Shown: piece after piece, positions 24,442 through 37,739 of the stretch
Layout: each line of letters opens with the position of its first letter
How positions within the stretch are numbered: the stretch's first letter is position 1
NCBI GenBank assembly: GCA_964036665.1
Contig: OZ038528.1
Coordinates: 11,848,501 to 11,912,500, forward strand
Reading direction: 5' to 3'
Length of the DNA: 64,000 nt
Source of the DNA: Gordius sp. MW1
Taxonomy: Eukaryota; Nematomorpha; Gordioida; Gordea; Gordiidae
Program-made: the position numbers and the translations under genes
Notes under the pieces: model-generated
What the model was told of the DNA's origin: nothing
The model's database searches: none
What the model saw: only the letters and a program-made list of their open reading frames with translations

Positions 24442-26573
24442 ATCATGATCGCATAGTGCATTTTTGAAAAATTAAGCACTCACGTTGCGATACAACAAAC
24501 TAATCGCAACAATAAAACGTTGTCTTTTGTCAAAATGATAGTTCTCGCAGCTTAAAACCTCTTTTCGGAAGTCAATCGAGGATAATAGGATTCTCAAATT
24601 GGCTTACTTTTATATATTTTTTCATGCTCTTTCACATAGAATCAAAAAAAAAATATTTTTACCTCAAAATTTTTCACATATTTTTCTTTGAACCGTATTC
24701 ATCCGATGAAAGTTGTCGTTTTCAGACGTGGTTTCCTTGATAAAAAGTAAAAATTTATCAGAATCAGAAAACTATTACTTTGAAATCATGATCGCATAGT
24801 GCATTTTTGAAAAATTAAGCACTCACGTTGCGATACAACAAACTAATCGCAACAATAAAACGTTGTCTTTTGTCAAAATGATAGTTCTCGCAGCTTAAAA
24901 CCTTTTTTCGGAAGTCAATCGATGATAATAGTATTCTCAAATTGGCCTACTTTTATATATTTTTTCATGCTCTTTTACATAGAATAGAAAAAAATAAATA
25001 TTTTTACCTCAAAATTTTCACCTATTTTTCTTTCAACCGTATTCATCCGATGAAAGTTGTCGTTTTCAGACGTGGTTTCCATGATAAAAAGTAAAAATTT
25101 ATCAGAATCAGAAAACTATTACTTTGAAATCATGATCGCATAGTGCATTTTTGAAAAATTAAGCACTCACGTTGCGATACAACAAACTAATCGCAACAAT
25201 AAAACGTTGTCTTTTGTCAAAATGATAGTTCTCGCAGCTTAAAACCTCTTTTCGGAAGTCAATCGAGGATAATAGGATTCTCAAATTAGCTAACTTTTAT
25301 ATATTTTTTCATGCTCTTTCACATAGAATCAAAAAAATAAATATTTTTACCTCAAAATTTTTCACATATTTTTCTTTGAACCGTATTCATCCGAAGAAAG
25401 TTGTCGTTTTCAGACGTGGTTTCCATGATAAAAAGTAAAAATTTATCAGAATCAGAAAACTATTACTTTGAATCATGATCGCATAGTGCATTTTTGAAAA
25501 ATTAAGCAGTTACGTTGCGATACAACAAACTAATCGCAACAATAAAACGTTGTTTTTTGTCAAAATGATAGTTCTCGCAGCTTAAAACCTCTTTTCGGAA
25601 GTCAATCGAGGATAATAGGATTCTCAAATTGGCTTACTTTTATATATTTTTTCATGCTCTTTCACATAGAATCGAAAAAAATAAATATTTTTACCTTAAA
25701 ATTTTGAACCGTATTCATCCGAAGAAAGTTGTCGTTTTCAGACGTCGTTTCCATGATAAAAAGTAAAAATTTATCAGAATCAGAAAACTATTACTTTGAA
25801 ATCATGATCGCATAGTGCATTTTTGAAAAATTAAGCAGTTACGTTGCGATACAACAAACTAATCGCAACAATAAAAGGTTGTCATTTGTCAAAATGATAG
25901 TTCTCGCAGCTTAAAACCTCTTTTCGGAAGTCAATCGAGGATAATAGGATTCTCAAATTGGCTTACTTTTATATATTTTTTTATGCTCTTTCACATAGAA
26001 TCGAAAAAAATAAATATTTTTACCTTAAAATTTTGAACCGTATTCATCCGATGAAAGTTGTCGTTTTCAGACGTGGTTTCCATGATAAAAAGTAAAAATT
26101 TATCAGAATCAGAAAACTATTACTTTGAAATCATGATCGCATAGTGCATTTTTGAAAAATTAAGCACTCACGTTGCGATACAACAAACTAATCGCAACAA
26201 TAAAACGTTGTCTTTTGTCAAAATGATAGTTCTCGCAGCTTAAAACCTCTTTTCGGAAGTCAATGGAGGATAATAGGATTCTCAAATTAGCTAACTTTTA
26301 TATATTTTTTCATGCTCTTTCACATAGAATCAAAAAAAAAATATTTTTACCTCAAAATTTTTCACATATTTTTCTTTGAACCGTATTCATCCGATGAAAG
26401 TTGTCGTTTTCAGACGTGGTATCCTTGATAAAAAGTAAAAATTTATCAGAATCAGAAAACTATTACTTTGAAATCAGATCGCATAGTGCATTTTCGAAAA
26501 ATTAAAAACTCACGTTGCGATACAAAAAACTAATCGCAACAATAAAACGTTGTTTTTTGTCAAAATGATAGTT

Positions 26574-26750
26574 CTCGCAGCTTAAAACCTCTTTTCGGAA
26601 GTCAATCGATGATAATATGATTCTCAAATTGGCCTACTTTTATATATTTTTTCATGCTCTTTCACATAGAATCGAAAAAAATAAAAATTTTTACCTCAAA
26701 ATTTTTCACATATTTTTCTTTCAACCGTTGTTTTTGTCAAAATGATAGTT
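26574..26750 (+). repeat. Half-length satellite monomer 1 (177 bp)
   Basis: Two successive CTCGCAG anchors lie only 177 bp apart (26574 and 26751). The sequence jumps from TTTCAACCG directly to TTGT...TTGTCAAAATG, skipping about 168 bp that include the CATGAT anchor and the dyad. The junction is where ACCGT and AACGTTGT share a short CGT match. The merged frame gives a 101-residue open frame at 26654-26959, which is not a gene. Confidence 0.9.
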
Positions 26751-28170
26751 CTCGCAGCTTAAAACCTCTTTTCGGAAGTCGATCGAGGATAATAGGATTC
26801 TCAAATTGGCCTACTTTTATATATTTTTTCATGCTCTTTCACATAGAATCGAAAAAAATAAATATTTTTACCTCAAAATTATTCACATATTTTTCTTTCA
26901 ACCGTATTCATCCGATGAAAGTTGTCGTTTTCAGACGTGGTTTCCATGATAAAAAGTAAAAATTTATCAGAATCAGAAAACTATTACTTTGAAATCATGA
27001 TCGCATAGTGCATTTTTGAAAAATTAAGCACTCACGTTGCGATACAACAAACTAATCGCAACAATAAAACGTTGTCTTTTGTCAAAATGATAGTTCTCGC
27101 AGCTTAAAACCTCTTTTCGGAAGTCAATCGATGATAATAGGATTCTCAAATTGGCCTACTTTTATATATTTTTTCATCCTCTTTCACATAGAATCGAAAA
27201 AAATAAATATTTTTACCTCAAAATTTTTCACATATTTTTCTTTCAACCGTATTCATCCGATGAAAGTTGTCGTTTTCAGACGTGGTTTCCATGATAAAAA
27301 GTAAAAAATTATCAGAATCAGAAAACTGTTACTTTGAAATCATGATTGCATAGTGCATTTTTGAAAAATTAAGCACTCACGTTGCGATACAACAAACTAA
27401 TCGCAACAATAAAACGTTGTCTTTTGTCAAAATGATAGTTATCGCAGCTTAAAACCTCTTTTCGGAAGTCAATAGAGGATATTAGGATTCTCAAATTGGC
27501 CTACTTTTATATATTTTTTCATGCTCTTTCACATAGAATCGAAAAAAATAAATATTTTTACCTCAAAATTTTTCACATATTTTTCTTTGAACCGTATTTA
27601 TCCGATGAAAGTTGTCGTTTTCCGACGTGGTTTCCATGATAAAAAGTAAAAATTTATAATAATCAAAAAACTATTACTTCGAAATCATGATCGCATAGTG
27701 CATTTTTGAAAAATTAAGCACTCACGTTGCGATACAACAAACTAATCGCAACAATAAAACGTTGTCTTTTGTCGAAATGATAGTTCTCGCAGCTTAAAAC
27801 CTCTTTTCGGAAGTCAATAGAGGATAATAGGATTCTCAAATTGGCCTACTTTTATATATTTTTTCATGCTCTTTCACATAGAATCGAAAAAAATAAATAT
27901 TTTTACCTCAAAATTTTTCACATATTTTTCTTTGAACCGTATTCATCCGATGAAAGTTGTCGTTTTCCGACGTGGTTTCCATGCTAAAAAGTAAAAATTT
28001 ATAATAATCAAAAAACTATTACTTTGAAATCATGATCGCATAGTGCATTTTTGAAAAATTAAGCACTCACGTTGCGATACAACAAACTAATCGCAACAAT
28101 AAAACGTTGTCTTTTGTCAAAATGATAGTTCTCGCAGCTTAAAACCTCTTTTCGGAAGTCAATCGAGGAT
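26700..28170 (+). repeat. Duplicated block, copy 1 (offset 4,838 bp)
   Basis: Matches about 31540-33010. Shared rare variants are the half-monomer junction, CATCCTCTTTC (27175 and 32013), and the run of monomers with TATAATAATCAAAAAAC following CCGACGTGG. Edges are approximate. Confidence 0.8.
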
Positions 28171-28820
28171 AATAGGATTCTCAAATTGGCCTACTTTTAT
28201 ATATTTTTTCATGCTCTTTCACATAGAATCGAAAAAAATAAATATTTTTACCTCAAAATTTTTCACATAATTTTCTTTCAACCGTATTCATCCGATGAAA
28301 GTTGTCGTTTTCAGACGTGGTTTCCATGATAAAAAGTAAAAATTTATAATAATCAAAAAACTATTACTTTGAAATCATGATCGCATAGTGCATTTTTGAA
28401 AAATTAAGCACTCACGTTGCGATACAACAAACTAATCGCAACAATAAAACGTTGTCTTTTGTCAAAATGATAGTTCTCGCAGCTTAAAACCTCTTTTCTG
28501 AAGTCAATCGAGGATAATAGGATTCTCAAATTGGCCTACTTTTATATATTTTTTCATGCTCTTTCACATAGAATCGAAAAAAATAAATATTTTTACCTCA
28601 AAATTTTTCACATATTTTTCTTTCAACCGTATTCATCCGATGAAAGTTGTCGTTTTCAGACGTGGTTTCCATGATAAAAAGTAAAAATTTATCAGAATCA
28701 GAAAACTATTACTTTGAAATCATGATCGCATAGTGCATTTTTGAAAAATTAAGCACTCACGTTGCGATACAACAAACTAATCGCAACAATAAAACGTTGT
28801 CTTTTGTCAAAATGATAGTT

Positions 28821-28998
28821 CTCGCACCTTAAAACCTCTTTTCGGAAGTCAATCGAGGATAATAGGATTCTCAAATTGGCCTACTTTTATATATTTTTTC
28901 ATGCTCTTTCACATAGAATCGAAAAAAATAAAAATTTTTACCTCAAGATTTTTCACATATTTTTCTTTCAACCGTCGTCTTTTGTCAAAATGATAGTT
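28821..28998 (+). repeat. Half-length satellite monomer 2 (178 bp)
   Basis: Same junction type as at 26.7 kb, with CTCGCA anchors at 28821 and 28999. The upstream flank shares the AAAATTTTTACC variant of the A-run. This indicates one ancestral deletion that was later copied. Confidence 0.88.
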
Positions 28999-29369
28999 CT
29001 CGCAGCTTAAAACCTCTTTTCGGAAGTCAATCGAGGATAATAGGATTCTCAAATTGGCCTACTTTTATATATTTTTTCATGCTCTTTCACATAGAATCGA
29101 AAAAAATAAATATTTTTACCTCAAAATTTTTCACATATTTTTCTTTCAACCGTATTCATCCGATGAAAGTTGTCGTTTTCAGACGTGGTTTCCATGATAA
29201 AAAGTAAAAATTTATCAGAATCAGAAAACTATTACTTTGAAATCATGATCGCATAGTGCATTTTTGAAAAATTAAGCACTCACGTTGCGATACAACAAAC
29301 TAATCGCAACAATAAAACGTTGTCTTTTGTCAAAATGATAGTTCTCGCAGCTTAAAACCTCTTTTCGGA

Positions 29370-30810
29370 AGTCAATAGAGGATAATAGGATTCTCAAATT
29401 GGCCTACTTTTATATATTTTTTCATGCTCTTTCACATAGAATCAAAAAAAACAAATATTTTTACCTCAAAAGTTTTCACATATTTTTCTTTTAACCATAT
29501 TCATCCGATGAAAGTTGTCGTTTTCAGACGTGGTTTCCATGATAAAAAGTAAAAATTTATCAGAATCAGAAAACTATTACTTTGAAATCATGATCGCATA
29601 GTGCATTTTTGAAAAATGAAGCACTCACGTTGCGATACAACAAACTAATCGCAACAATAAAACGTTGTCTTTTGTCAAAATGATAGTTCTCGCAGATTAA
29701 AACCTCTTTTCGGAAGTCAATCGAGGATAGTAGGATTCTCAATTTGGCCTACTTTTATATATTTTTTCATGCTCTTTCACATAGAATCGAAAAAAATAAA
29801 TATTTTTACCTCAAAATTTTTCACATATTTTTCTTTCAACCGTATTCATCCGATGAAAGTTGTCGTTTTCCGACGTGGTTTCCATGATAAAAAGTAAAGA
29901 TTTATCAGAATCAAAAAACTATTAATTTGAAATCATGATCGCATAGTGCATTTTTGAAAAATTAAGCACTCACGTTGCGATACAACAAACTAATCGCAAC
30001 AATAAAACGTTGTCTTTTGTCAAAATGATAGTTCTCGCAGATTAAAACCTCTTTTCGGAAGTCAATCGAGGATAATAGGATTCTCAAATTGGCCTACTTT
30101 TATATATTTTTTCATGCTCTTTCACATAGAATCGAAAAAAATAAATATTTTTACCTCAAAATTTTTCACATATTTTTCTTTGAACCGTATTCATCCGATG
30201 AAAGTTGTCGTTTTCAGACGTGGTTTCCATGATAAAAAGTAAAAATTTATCAGAATCAGAAAACTATTACTTTGAAATCATGATCGCATAGTGCATTTTT
30301 GAAAAATTAAGCACTCACGTTGCGATACAACAAACTAATCGCAACAATAAAACGTTGTCTTTTGTCAAAATGATAGTTCTCGCAGCTTAAAACCTCTTTT
30401 CGGAAGTCAATCGAGGATAATAGGATTCTCAAATTGGCCTACTTTTATATATTTTTTCATGCTCTTTCACATAGAATCGAAAAAAATAAATATTTTTACC
30501 TCAAAAGTTTTCACATATTTTTCTTTGAACCGTATTCATCCGATGAAAGTTGTCGTTTTCAGACGTGGTTTCCATGATAAAAAGTAAAAATTTATCAGAA
30601 TCAGAAAACTATTACTTTGAAATCATGATCGCATAGTGCATTTTTGAAAAATTAAGCACTCACGCTGCGATACAACAAACTAATCGCAACAATAAACGTT
30701 GTCTTTTGTCAAAATGATAGTTCTAGCAGCTTAAAACCTCTTTTCGGAAGTCAATCGATGATAATAGGATTCTTAAATTGGCCTACTTTTATATATTTTT
30801 TCATGCTCTT
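29370..30810 (+). repeat. Dispersed module, copy 1 of 4
   Basis: A run of variant monomers marked by AATAGAGG, TTAACCATATTC (29491), GGATAGTAGG (29725), TTAATTTGAAATC, CACGCTGCG (30661) and TTCTAGCAGC (30721). The same ordered marker set is found exactly 21,809 bp downstream and in two further copies. A few substitutions separate copies 1 and 2. Confidence 0.88.
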
Positions 30811-31410
30811 TCACATAGAATCAAAAAAAAAACATTTTTACCTCAAAATTTTTCACATATTTTTCTTTGAACCGTATTCATCCGATGAAAGTTGTCGTTT
30901 TCAGACGTGGTTTCCATGATAAAAAGTAAAAATTTATCAGAATCAGAAAACTATTACTTTGAAATCATGATCGCATAGTGCATTTTTGAAAAATTAAGCA
31001 CTCACGTTGCGATACAACAAACTAATCGCAACAATAAAACGTTGTCTTTTGTCAAAATGATAGTTCTCGCAGCTTAAAACCTCTTTTCGGAAGTCAATCG
31101 AGGATAATAGGATTCTCAAATTGGCCTACTTTTATATATTTTTTCATGCTCTTTCACATAGAATCGAAAAAAATAAATATTTTTACCTCAAAATTTTTCA
31201 CATATTTTTCTTTCAACCGTATTCATCCGATGAAAGTTGTCGTTTTCAGACGTGGTTTCCATGATAAAAAGTAAAAATTTATCAGAATCAGAAAACTATT
31301 ACTTTGAAATCATGATCGCATAGTGCATTTTTGAAAAATTAAGCACTCACGTTGCGATACAACAAACTAATCGCAACAATAAAACGTTGTCTTTTGTCAA
31401 AATGATAGTT

Positions 31411-31588
31411 CTCGCAGCTTAAAACCTCTTTTCGGAAGTCAATCGAGGATAATAGGATTCTCAAATTGGCCTACTTTTATATATTTTTTCATGCTCTTTC
31501 ACATAGAATCGAAAAAAATAAAAAATTTTACCTCAAAATTTTTCACATATTTTTCTTTCAACCGTTGTCTTTTGTCAAAATGATAGTT
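31411..31588 (+). repeat. Half-length satellite monomer 3 (178 bp)
   Basis: CTCGCAG anchors at 31411 and 31589 and the same ACCG-TTGTC junction. Its distance from the first short monomer is 4,838 bp, equal to the offset of the surrounding duplicated block. Confidence 0.88.
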
Positions 31589-33010
31589 CTCGCAGCTTAA
31601 AACCTCTTTTCGGAAGTCAATCGAGGATAATAGGATTCTCAAATTGGCCTACTTTTATATATTTTTTCATGCTCTTTCACATAGAATCGAAAAAAATAAA
31701 TATTTTTACCTCAAAATTTTTCACATATTTTTCTTTCAACCGTATTCATCCGATGAAAGTTGTCGTTTTCAGACGTGGTTTCCATGATAAAAAGTAAAAA
31801 TTTATCAGAATCAGAAAACTATTACTTTGAAATCATGATCGCATAGTGCATTTTTGAAAAATTAAGCACTCACGTTGCGATACAACAAACTAATCGCAAC
31901 AATAAAACGTTGTCTTTTGTCAAAATGATAGTTCTCGCAGCTTAAAACCTCTTTTCGGAAGTCAATCGATGATAATAGGATTCTCAAATTGGCCTACTTT
32001 TATATATTTTTTCATCCTCTTTCACATAGAATCAAAAAAAATAAATATTTTTACCTCAAAATTTTTCACATATTTTTCTTTCAACCGTATTCATCCGATG
32101 AAAGTTGTCGTTTTCAGACGTGGTTTCCATGATAAAAAGTAAAAATTTATCAGAATCAGAAAACTATTACTTTGAAATCATGATCGCATAGTGCATTGAA
32201 AAATTAAGCACTCACGTTGCGATACAACAAACTAATCGCAACAATAAAACGTTGTCTTTTGTCAAAATGATAGTTATCGCAGCTTAAAACCTCTTTTCGG
32301 AAGTCAATAGAGGATAATAGGATTCTCAAATTGGCCTACTTTTATATATTTTTTCATGCTCTTTCACATAGAATCGAAAAAAATAAATATTTTTACCTCA
32401 AAATTTTTCACATATTTTTCTTTGAACCGTATTCATCCGATGAAAGTTGTCGTTTTCCGACGTGGTTTCCATGATAAAAAGTAAAAATTTATAATAATCA
32501 AAAAACTATTACTTCGAAATCATGATCGCATAGTGCATTTTTGAAAAATTAAGCACTCACGTTGCGATACAACAAACTAATCGCAACAATAAAACGTTGT
32601 CTTTTGTCAAAATGATAGTACTCGCAGCTTAAAACCTCTTTTCAGAAGTCAATAGAGGATAATAGGATTCTCAAATTGGCCTACTTTTATATATTTTTTC
32701 ATGCTCTTTCACATAGAATCGAAAAAAATAAATATTTTTACCTCAAAATTTTTCACATATTTTTCTTTGAACCGTATTCATCCGATGAAAGTTGTCGTTT
32801 TCCGACGTGGTTTCCATGATAAAAAGTAAAAATTTATAATAATCAAAAAACTATTACTTTGAAATCATGATCGCATAGTGCATTTTTGAAAAATTAAGCA
32901 CTCACGTTGCGATACAACAAACTAATCGCAACAATAAAACGTTGTCTTTTGTCAAAATGATAGTTCTCGCAGCTTAAAACCTCTTTTCGGAAGTCAATCG
33001 AGGATAATAG
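31540..33010 (+). repeat. Duplicated block, copy 2 (offset 4,838 bp)
   Basis: Partner of 26700-28170, in the same order of variant monomers. A 4-bp loss in GTGCATTGAAAA near 32197 is private to this copy. Confidence 0.8.
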
Positions 33011-36000
33011 GATTCTCAAATTGGCCTACTTTTATATAATTTTTTATGCTCTTTCACATAGAATCGAAAAAAATAAATATTTTTACCTCAAAATTTTTCA
33101 CATATTTTTCTTTGAACCGTATTCATGCGATGAAAGTTGTCGTTTTCCGACGTGGTTTCCATGATAAAAAGTAAAATTTTATCAGAATCAGAAAACTATT
33201 ACTTTGAAATCATGATCGCATAGTGCATTTTTGAAAAATTAAGCACTCACGTTGCGATACAACAAACTAATCGCAACAATAAAACGTTGTCTTTTGTCAA
33301 AATGATAGTTCTCGCAGCTTAAAACCTCTTTTCGGAAGTCAATCGAGGATAATAGGATTCTCAAATTGGCCTACTTTTATATATTTTTTCATGCTCTTTC
33401 ACATAGAATCGAAAAAAATAAATATTTTTACCTCAAAATTTTTCACATATTTTTCTTTGAACCGTATTCATCCGATGAAAGTTGTCGTTTTCCGACGTGG
33501 TTTCCATGATAAAAAGTAAAAATTTATCAGAATCAAAAAACTATTACTTTGAAATCATGATCGCATAGTGCATTTTTGAAAAATTAAGCACCCACGTTGC
33601 GATACAACAAACTAATCGCAACAATAAAACGTTGTCTTTTGTCAAAATGATAGTTCTCTCAGCTTAAAACCTCTTTTCGGAAGTCAATCGAGGATAATAG
33701 GATTCTCAAATTGGCTTACTTTAATATATTTTTTCATGCTCTTTCACATAGAATCGAAAAAAAATAATATTTTTACCTCAAAATTTTTCACATATTTTTC
33801 TTTGAACCGTATTCATCCGAAGAAAGTTGTCGTTTTCAGACGTGGTTTCCATGATAAAAAGTAAAAATTTATCAGAATCAGAAAACTATTACTTTGAAAT
33901 CATAATCGCATAGTGCATTTTTGAAAAATTAAGCACTCACGTTGCGATACAACAAACTAATCGCAACAATAAAACGTTGTCTTTTGTCAAAATGATAGTT
34001 CTCGCAGCTTAAAACCTTTTTTCGGAAGTCAATCGATGATAATAGTATTCTCAAATTGGCCTACTTTTATATATTTTTTCATGCTCTTTTACATAGAATA
34101 GAAAAAAATAAATATTTTTACCTCAAAATTTTCACCTATTTTTCTTTCAACCGTATTCATCCGATGAAAGTTGTCGTTTTCAGACGTGGTTTCCATGATA
34201 AAAAGTAAAAATTTATCAGAATCAGAAAACTATTACTTTGAAATCATGATCGCATAGTGCATTTTTGAAAAATTAAGCACTCACGTTGCGATACAACAAA
34301 CTAATCGCAACAATAAAACGTTGTCTTTTGTCAAAATGATAGTTCTCGCAGCTTAAAACCTCTTTTCGGAAGTCAATCGAGGATAATAGGATTCTCAACT
34401 TGGCTTACTTTTATATATTTTTTTATGCTCTTTCACATAGAATCGAAAAAAATAAATATTTTTACCTCAAAATTTTTCACATATTTTTCTTTGAACCGTA
34501 TTCATCCGATGAAAGTTGTCGTTTTCCGACGTGGTTTCCATGATAAAAGTAAAAATTTATCAGAATCAAAAAACTATTACTTTGAAATCATGATCGCATA
34601 GTGCATTTTTGAAAAATTAAGCACTCACGTTGCGATACAACAAACTAATCGCAACAATAAAACGTTGTCTTTTGTCAAAATGATAGTTCTCGCAGCTTAA
34701 AACCTCTTTTCGGATATAATCGATGATAATAATATTCTCAAATTGGCCTACTTTTATATATTTTTTCATGCTCTTTCACATAGAATCAAAAAAAATAAAT
34801 ATTTTTACCTCAAAATTTTTCACATATTTTTCTTTGAACCGTATTCATCCGATAAAAGTTGTCGTTTTCAGACGTGGTTTCCATGATAAAAAGTAAAAAT
34901 TTATCAGAATCAGAAAACTATTACTTTGAAATCATGATCGCATAGTGCATTTTTGAAAAATTAAGCACTCACGTTGCGATACAACAAACTAATCGCAACA
35001 ATAAAACGTTGTCTTTTGTCAAAATGATAGTTCTAGCAGCTTAAAACCTCTTTTCGGAAGTCAATCGAGGATAATAGGATTCTCAAATTGGCTTACTTTT
35101 ATATATTTCTTCATGCTCTTTCATATAGAATCGAAAAAAAAATATTTTTACCTCAAAATTTTTCACATATTTTTCTTTGAACCGTATTCATCCGAAGAAA
35201 GTTGTCGTTTTCAGACGTGGTTTCCATGATAAAAAGTAAAAATTTATCAGAATCAGAAAACTATTACTTTGAAATCATGATCGCATAGTGCATTTTTGAA
35301 AAATTAAGCACTCACGTTGCGATACAACAAACTAATCGCAACAATAAAACGTTGTCTTTTGTCAAAATGATAGTTCTCGCAGCTTAAAACCTCTTTTCGG
35401 AAGTCAATAGAGGATAATAGGATTCTCAAATTGGCCTACTTTTATATATTTTTTCAAGCTCTTTCACATAGAATCGAAAAAAATAAATATTTTTACCTCA
35501 AAATTTTTCACATATTTTTCTTTGAACCGTATTCATGCGATGAAAGTTGTCGTTTTCCGACGTGGTTTCCATGATAAAAAGTAAAATTTTATCAGAATCA
35601 GAAAACTATTACTTTGAAATCATGATCGCATAGTGCATTTTTGAAAAATTAAGCACTCACGTTGCGATACAACAAACTAATCGCAACAATAAAACGTTGT
35701 CTTTTGTCAAAATGATAGTTCTCGCAGCTTAAAACCTCTTTTCGGAAGTCAATCGAGGATAATAGGATTCTCAAATTGGCCTACTTTTATATATTTTTTC
35801 ATGCTCTTTCACATAGAATCGAAAAAAATAAATATTTTTACCTCAAAATTTTTCACATATTTTTCTTTGAACCGTATTCATCCGATGAAAGTTGTCGTTT
35901 TCCGACGTGGTTTCCATGATAAAAAGTAAAAATTTATCAGAATCAAAAAACTATTACTTTGAAATCATGATCGCATAGTGCATTTTTGAAAAATTAAGCA

Positions 36001-36079
36001 CCCACGTTGCGATACAACAAACTAATCGCAACAATAAAACGTTGTCTTTTGTCAAAATGATAGTTCTCGCAGCTTAAAA

Positions 36080-37400
36080 CCTCTTAGTCAATCGAGGATA
36101 ATAGGATTCTCAACTTGGCTTACTTTTATATATTTTTTTATGCTCTTTCACATAGAATCGAAAAAAATAAATATTTTTACCTCAAAATTTTTCACATATT
36201 TTTCTTTGAACCGTATTCTTCCGATGAAAGTTGTCGTTTTCCGACGTGGTTTCCATGATAAAAAGTAAAAATTTATCAGAATCAAAAAACTAATACTTTG
36301 AAATCATGATCACATAGTGCATTTTTGAAAAATTAAGCACTCACGTTGCGATACAACAAACTAATCGCAACAATAAAACGTTGTCTTTTGTCAAAATGAT
36401 AGTTCTAGCAGCTTAAAACCTCTTTTCGGAAGTCAATCGAGGATAATAGGATTCTCAAATTGGCTTACTTTTATATATTCCTTCATGCTCTTTCACATAG
36501 AATCGAAAAAAAAAATATTTTTACCTCAAAATTTTTCACATATTTTTCTTTGAACCGTATTCATCCGAAGAAAGTTGTCGTTTTCAGACGTGGTTTCCAT
36601 GATAAAAAGTAAAAATTTATCAGAATCAGAAAACTATTACTTTGAAATCATGATCGCATAGTGCATTTTTGAAAAATTAAGCACTCACGTTGCGATACAA
36701 CAAACTAATCGCAACAATAAAACGTTGTCTTTTGTCAAAATGATAGTTCTCGCAGCTTAAAACCTCTTTTCGGAAGTCAATAGAGGATAATAGGATTCTC
36801 AAATTGGCCTACTTTTATATATTTTTTCATGCTCTTTCACATAGAATCGAAAAAACAAATATTTTTACCTCAAAATTTTTCACATATTTTTCTTTGAACC
36901 GTATTCATCCGATGAAAGTTGTCGTTTTCCGACGTGGTTTCCATGATAAAAAGTAAAATTTTATCAGAATCAGAAAACTATCACTTTGAAATCATGATCG
37001 CATAGTGCATTTTTGAAAAATTAAGCACTCACGTTGCGATACAACAAACTAATCGCGTTGTCTTTTGTCAAAATGATAGTTCTCGCAGCTTAAAACCTCT
37101 TTTCGGAAGTCAATCGAGGATAATAGGATTCTCAAATTGGCTTACTTTTATATATTTTTTTATGCTCTTTCACATAGAATCGAAAAAAATAAATATTTTT
37201 ACCTTAAAATTTTCACATATTTTTCTTTGAACCGTATTCATCCGATGAAAGTTGTCGTTTTCAGACGTGGTTTCCATGATAAAAAGTAAAAGTTTATCAG
37301 AATCAGAAAACTATTACTTTGAAATCATGATCGCATAGTGCATTTTTGAAAAATTAAGCACTCACGTTGCGATACAACGTTGTCTTTTGTCAAAATGATA
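36080..37400 (+). repeat. Satellite stretch with clustered small deletions
   Basis: Within 1.3 kb, four monomers carry private losses: CCTCTTAGTCAATCG near 36085 lacks part of the usual CTTTTCGGAAG; ATCGCGTTGTC near 37052 lacks about ten bases; ACAACGTTGTC near 37374 lacks about 22 bases including the right dyad arm; and the A-run near 36850 is shortened. Elsewhere such losses are rarer and mostly shared between duplicated copies. Confidence 0.75.
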
Positions 37401-37739
37401 GTTCTCGCAGCTTAAAACCTCTTTTCGGAAGTCAATCGAGGATAATAGGATTCTCAAATTGGCCTACTTTTATATATTTTTTCATGCTCTTTCACATAGA
37501 ATCAAAAAAAAAATATTTTTACATCAAAATTTTTTACATATTTTTCTTTGAACCGTATTCATCCGATGAAAGTTGTCGTTTTCAGACGTGGTTTCCATGA
37601 TAAAAAGTAAAAATTTATCAGAATCAGAAAACTATTACTTTGAAATCATGATCGCATGGTGCATTTTTGAAAAATTAAGCACTCACGTTGCGATACAACA
37701 AACTAATTCTAACAATAAAACGTTGTCTTTTGTCAAAAT

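Noticed and set aside
26654-26959. 101-residue open frame, the longest in the satellite
   Set aside because: Created by the half-monomer deletion, which joins two satellite frames. It has no coding signature.
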